NCBI GenBank assembly: GCA_013115125.1
Contig: JABANN010000558.1
Location: forward strand, 1-21,182
DNA: 21,182 nucleotides
DNA from: Perkinsus olseni
Taxonomy: Eukaryota; Perkinsozoa; Perkinsida
Reading direction: 5' to 3'
Made by a program: the position numbers and the translations under genes
The notes under the pieces: model-generated
What the model was told of the DNA's origin: nothing
Database searches by the model: none
The model's input: the letters and a program-made list of their open reading frames with translations, nothing else
In this document: one piece after another, positions 16,932 to 21,182 of the stretch
How the letters are laid out: each line of letters starts with the position of its first letter
How positions within the stretch are numbered: the stretch's first letter is position 1

Positions 16932-18146
16932 GAACGATGACCATGTGCTTGGTGAGCTGATGATGTCAGGAATAGGAGTTTAAATACGACAGTGGATCGT
17001 GGGAGGTTCATGGAGGGGACACGAGATTGGATGTTGAGGCTGTGAGCGACTGTCGTCGACTATTTATTGTGTTGTGTTTGTAAACAAAAGATAGTAGATT
17101 ATCTAAGGGTGATCATTACGTCAGACGGTGCGAACGGAAGCCCGGATGGCGGCAAGACGCTGTCATACACTCCCTATGGTCGAATAACATGAAGGAGACC
17201 CTTCATCTTTCCGGGGCTACAAAATCGTAAAAACTCACGAAGACGAGAAGCAGGCAACACCCTCACCTTGAATCAATCGCTTCTGAGATCTGCTCACTTC
17301 ATAAATAAATACTGATACGCTTTTTTCGATAATTTTGCGACCCCTCTCGATCTTTCTCGTTGCCATCAAGATCAGGGAAATCAATCACGAGCTTGTCATA
17401 CATACCAACCGTCTCCCCTAGTTTTCTCATGAAACGATGTTGAACGCAGCAGTGCCGCTAGGTGCGTAGGAACCAACGGAAGTGGGGTGGAATGTCGCGT
17501 GTCAACGACAGTTATTCGCAACTACGTGGATGATGTCGAAAAGGTGAGAACTCGCATGAACCGCTCCAAGGGGAAAAGTAGTTCTTATGTATCGTGAACA
17601 CAGACTCATTATCATCGTGAATCTATTTGCGTTCATTCGTCTTCGTCAGTTTTACCATGTACAGCGAAAACCACGATCAAAGCAAACCAGTTTACACAAC
17701 GGTAGTCGCCTCGTACATGTGTAGTTGAACCCCTCCTTACAGTGCATCGATATTCCTGTACGGCGTGGAGGCGTTAACGGCGTTTTCCCGTAGTAGAGTG
17801 GATCATAAAGAGCTTCTGGGTGGGATAGTGCACTGCTGAAGGCCCTCCGAGTGTCATCCTGGGATTTACGAATCGCAGTTTTTAATGTAGAGAGAAGGAG
17901 AGCTCTACTTGCGAGAGAAGGTCGGAGTTTGTTTCCAACCTTCCTGATATAATACTATAGAAAAAATCTTGATACGCTGAGAACGAATGATAATAGCGGC
18001 GTAGCATTAAACGCCGTCTCGACGGAGAGGGCTGCAAGACAAGAACGAATCAAGACAAACTCGGGAGTATCTTAACCCAAGAACGACTCAGACAACTCAA
18101 CCTGTGAAGTACTAAAATGATGAAAAGATTCTTCAAATGCTAATTG
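16932..18146. other. Intergenic stretch of about 1.2 kb
   Basis: No gene is firmly supported. A weak exon-like run on the plus strand at about 17492-17542 (STTVIRNYVDDVEK, followed by a GTGAGA donor) could join a short frame after the CTTCGTCAG acceptor near 17650, but nothing else backs it. The right part is the 3' flank of the histone gene. No long inverted repeats here, in contrast to the left two thirds of the window. Confidence 0.4.
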
Positions 18147-18560
18147 TTACATCTCCTGAGATTGCGTCATAGCCTTACTCTTGCTCTTCTTCGGCAACAG
18201 GGTCGTGTGAATGTTCGGCAACACACCGCCGCTGGCCAGAGTCACTCCCGCTAAGAACTTGTTCAACTCCTCGTCATTACGGACAGCCAACTGAATGTGC
18301 CTTGGGATGATTCTCGACTTCTTGTGATCGCGGGCGGCGTTACCGGCCAGCTCGAGGATCTCAGCAACCAAGTACTCGAGGACGGCGGCGAGGTAAACGG
18401 GGGCACCGGAACCGATGCGCTTGGCGTAGCGGCCCTTTTTGAGGTAGCGGGCGATTCTTCCAACGGGGAACTGCAGGCCGGCCTTGGCGGAGCGGGTCTT
18501 GGAACCGGAGGGCTTCTTGCCGGACTTGCCGCCACGACCACCTTTACCCTTGCCGGACAT
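18147..18560 (-). CDS. H2A.X: Histone H2A, H2A.X type
   Basis: An intronless gene for 137 aa. The frame is open 26 codons further upstream, but the start at 18560 gives the standard MSGKGKGG. The N-terminal tail is rich in Gly and Lys. The histone fold follows: [20 protein letters not shown], then [40 protein letters not shown] and the docking segment [14 protein letters not shown]. Acidic-patch residues (EYLVAEILE and NDEE) are intact. The protein ends in TQSQEM. SQ-[E/D]-hydrophobic at the very end is the H2A.X phosphorylation site used by ATM/ATR-type kinases at DNA breaks, and Met is a permitted but uncommon last residue. It packs DNA in nucleosomes with H2B. The start lies 139 bp from the oppositely transcribed CLN3-like gene, so the two probably share a promoter region. 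Confidence 0.97.
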   Translation of the reverse strand: MSGKGKGGRGGKSGKKPSGSKTRSAKAGLQFPVGRIARYLKKGRYAKRIGSGAPVYLAAVLEYLVAEILELAGNAARDHKKSRIIPRHIQLAVRNDEELNKFLAGVTLASGGVLPNIHTTLLPKKSKSKAMTQSQEM

Positions 18561-18699
18561 GGTGTTGGGGTGGACTGCTTGTGGATGGAGTTTGGGGTAT
18601 GCGTGCTTATTGAGCGTTGAGGTTTTGCAAGATTGCAAGACGGGGCAAGATGAAGTTGGGGCGGGAGGCTAGGGAGAAGCGACTTAATCTGTATCTTGC
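18561..18699. promoter_or_regulatory. Shared divergent promoter region, H2A.X and CLN3-like
   Basis: Only 139 bp separate the two start codons. The minus side has GCAAGATTGCAAGA, an imperfect direct repeat of GCAAGA. No TATA box is evident. The bidirectional role is inferred from the spacing. Confidence 0.45.
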
Positions 18700-20779
18700 A
18701 TGCGTAATCTGAAGATATTTAGGGTTGATTTGAGCGACATGTCCGGCGGCAAAGGAGACAGGCGGCAGTATAATGTCCTATTCGCCGAGGAGATCATTCT
18801 CGGCTTACTCAATAACTATGGATACACACTTGTCATCGCTGGCGCACAGGTAGGGTATCTTGAGGTCAACCGTGCAAGATACAAAACAGGTCAAGTTGAT
18901 GTGTATGCGTGCATTTCAGGATATAGCTCGTCTCTTCGACAAGACTAATCTGATGCCCCTTTTCACTACAGTCATGCTATTCGCTGCCTTCGCTACCGGT
19001 GCCGTCCACGCCCGAGTGGCAGCGCCCTTCTCCTACCGTCAGCGTGTCGGCCTGGCCATGATCATCCAGTCCATCGGCTACCTTCTCTTCGGCACGGCAT
19101 TCCTGTTGGTTGGAGTTCAGTCCGAGGTCGGCTTTTGGATGGCCCAGTTGGCGACCTTCCTAGTTGGAGCCTTTCAGACCATCGGCGAGGTAATAAATGT
19201 TTCAGTGAAGGGGCTGCCGAATTCATGGAGTAGTGCAGTAGCAGGAGCGGACTGTGAGTAGAGCTCTTCATCGAAGAATTGCGTAATGCAGTGACGGTTG
19301 ATTCTTTCTTGCTTCGTTAGCGTAATATCGACGACATGATTAGAATGCGAGAATGATGAATTCGTGTATGGCGAAGTCTAGGCCATCTCAGTAGTAATGG
19401 TAACTTCGTCACTGGGTGCCTCTTAACATGTGGCAGTGAATAAATTATTCATCCGAGAGTCAAGAATAATTCTCCCCATTAATGATGTCGCGCTCTGCAC
19501 TCCCGTCTGTGGAGAAGGGCAAGTGTTTATCATCATTATTGAATGCAATCGACGTAAGGCCTTCGCTTGTCTTTGGGTCAAGGAGAGAAGAAGGAAGGTG
19601 TCTCTTGCGAGTTGAATATTTTAAACGCTTTCATACGTATATATACATCGTTTCGGTCGTAGTTTCTGGCATGTATTTCGGTTTTAGATTCACCACTTGG
19701 TGTTTCAACCTTCGCGTGCCAACCAAGATGACCATTATTTTTCTCTTTAGATTAACAACCTTTCCATATTGAATTCCCTCCCCAACGGCCTAGTCGGTGC
19801 GTGGGGCTTCGGCACGGGAGTCTCCCAGTTCGTTGGAAGCATATCATACGTCATTGCTATCAACCTTGGTATATCATAGTAAGCTTGTTCGTCTTATCTT
19901 CTCTCTTAATCGTCGGCCTCTCCAGTTCGACCTTTTTCGTCGGTCTGATACCGGTCTATCTGGTCTATTGGGCCCTCTTTCTTCGTGTAGAGAAACTTGC
20001 TCGATTGAACGAGAAGGTAGTAGAACCCTGTGCTCTGTTTTTCATGATGATTCGCTTTAGGAGCATGCCGCTGCCGAAGATTCTCTTCTCACCGAAGAAT
20101 CCCGAAAGAGTCTGAAACTGACTTCAAAAACTTTCCCTAGTAGTCCCCCTTCCTCACGCCCTTCCGGATCACCTCGCTCGCTTTTTCAGACGTTTTCAGA
20201 ATGGGCGGGATTATTATACTTAACATGGCCGCTACCTATGCCTTCAATTATCTTATAGAATCTGGATTCGCGGACAGAGCAACATTACATCCGGAGCCGT
20301 TCACTGCAGCAGTTGCGGTGAACTCTTATGCTCTCGGAGTATCGGTGTACGGTATTGGTACTATGCTGGCTCGTCTCAGCGTCGCTTGGTTTCCTACTAG
20401 TCGCATCGGCCTTATCACCATCTTGCAGCTCATCAACTCGGTAAGTTCGCATGAATTGTATCTGCTTGCATGCATTGGGAAATTCCAGGGGATGATGGGG
20501 TAGTGATGTTGATGATAATAGTGAGTATCGCAATATCATGATAGTGGTTGTTTCGTTGGAACATCATCTGTGCACTCTCTGGATCGAGCTAAGATATTTC
20601 GTCAGAGGAGTGATTGAGTTCACTCTCAGGTCCTTTGGGGGTTTGAAGCCTACTATCATACCATACGATCGTTCGGTCTGCCCGGCTGGTGGTTTTATCA
20701 ATTTTGGATGTTCTTTGTGGGATGGATCGCCGGGATGAGCTACTCAAACTGTTTGAATGTTATTGGCTTGTCGACTAAG
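18700..20779 (+). CDS. CLN3/battenin-like membrane protein, 3' end unresolved
   Basis: Seven exons join in frame: 18700-18849, 18920-19189, 19751-19878, 19926-20016, 20061-20139, 20190-20440, 20630-20779 (373 codons). Introns are 70, 561, 47, 44, 50 and 189 nt, all GT-AG. Family hallmarks in order are LGLLNNYGYTLVIAGAQ near the N-terminus, a GAFQTIGE segment, GAWGFGTGVSQFVGSISY (the glycine-rich 'SSGTG' region of battenin), a Ser/Pro-rich loop, YAFNYLIESGFAD (matching the 'aEYfinqGl' motif), ARLSVAWFP, and finally WMFFVGWIAGMSYSNC. Human CLN3 is a lysosomal/vacuolar multi-span protein of 438 aa, linked to lysosomal glycerophosphodiester handling and pH. About 40-60 C-terminal residues are not accounted for. 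A battenin-like SPEFLLTST occurs at about 20875-20899, but I could not splice it in. Start choice: ATG 18700, or 18739 (MSGGKGD). Confidence 0.85.
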
Positions 20780-21112
20780 GTAAGTTCCCCGTCCTGTCAG
20801 TCGGAGGTTCTTCAAACAATCTTTCCCGAATTTTCGCCGCTTCTCGTGTGGTTGCATTGGACCGTCATTCGTCGCCTGAGTTCCTGCTAACCTCGACATG
20901 AGATCGGAAGGCGTCGTGAATAACAAAGCATCGTCGACTTCGTTTTGGATGGTCGGACTGTGATGAGTACGATTCATCATCAAGAAAATAATCCAGTCAA
21001 TTTCATTGTTCTCTTAGCCTTGTTAAAAGGTTAGAAGCAGGGTACTATTTGGACCTTGTTTCTTCCACGTCCTGAGACATCGAAGGACGTCGAAGAAGCT
21101 ATGGGGTCCGGT
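20780..21112 (+). other. Likely 3' end of the CLN3-like gene
   Basis: It begins with a clean GTAAGTT donor. The remaining exon or exons should be here, but no acceptor and frame combination gave a convincing battenin C-terminus. A sequence error near the contig end, or continuation past it, would explain this. Confidence 0.4.

Positions 21113-21182
<70 letters not shown>
21113..21182. other. Poly-G run, probable artefact
   Basis: Seventy consecutive G end the window. It is not a telomere repeat. No-signal base calls or a mis-assembled contig end are the likeliest cause. Confidence 0.8.

Noticed and set aside
17505-17545. YVDD motif as a second reverse-transcriptase fragment
   Set aside because: The flanking residues (VIRN before, VEK after) lack the hydrophobic strands that surround the box in real reverse transcriptases, and no NAP box lies upstream.
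18263-18541. Frames overlapping the histone gene on both strands
   Set aside because: Shadows of the GC-rich H2A.X coding sequence.
21113-21182. Poly-G tract as a telomere or G-quadruplex element
   Set aside because: A pure 70-base homopolymer exactly at the contig end is better explained by base calling or assembly.

Overview
The window is nuclear DNA of a protist. Several multi-exon genes with very short GT-AG introns (mostly 44-200 nt), a eukaryotic tRNA-Ser, a histone H2A and a CLN3/battenin-like gene rule out a prokaryote. The gene content and the compact introns fit an alveolate such as Perkinsus, but this is a judgement from reading, not from a database match. The last 70 bases are a pure poly-G run, so this is probably a contig end.

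Layout. Positions 1-4000 are mostly decayed: exon-like scraps on the plus strand (380-1190), a broken PIF1-type helicase on the minus strand (1494-2739), and an unrecognised plus-strand coding stretch (2779-3790). Positions 4080-5020 are a non-coding island packed with short perfect palindromes. Positions 6110-11460 hold a tandem duplication. Each unit carries a three-exon minus-strand gene for a secreted glycoside-hydrolase-18-like protein (338 and 340 aa), and both proteins lack the catalytic residues of the family. A retrotransposon reverse-transcriptase fossil and other debris follow (11500-12300).

Positions 12829-20779 are ordinary, well-kept host genes. They are a twelve-exon alpha/beta hydrolase with a C-terminal ubiquitin-interacting motif (12829-15756), a possible small minus-strand gene (about 15770-16113), tRNA-Ser(AGA) (16143-16224, minus), a small single-pass membrane protein (16305-16931), an intronless histone H2A with an H2A.X-type SQE tail (18147-18560, minus), and a divergently transcribed CLN3-like membrane protein (from 18700) whose 3' end I could not resolve before the contig end.

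The most unusual signal is a class of odd palindromes: perfect inverted repeats whose two arms are separated by exactly one base. By hand I count 27 with arms of at least 7 bp (up to 21 bp) between 780 and 13,460. About one would be expected by chance in that span, and I saw none in the remaining 7.7 kb. Many are chained, with the right arm of one serving as the left arm of the next. They lie in non-coding DNA, introns and decayed genes, and they differ between the two copies of the duplicated GH18-like locus. This points to a recurring inverted template-switch process, or to an undescribed family of tiny palindromic elements, active in this genome.
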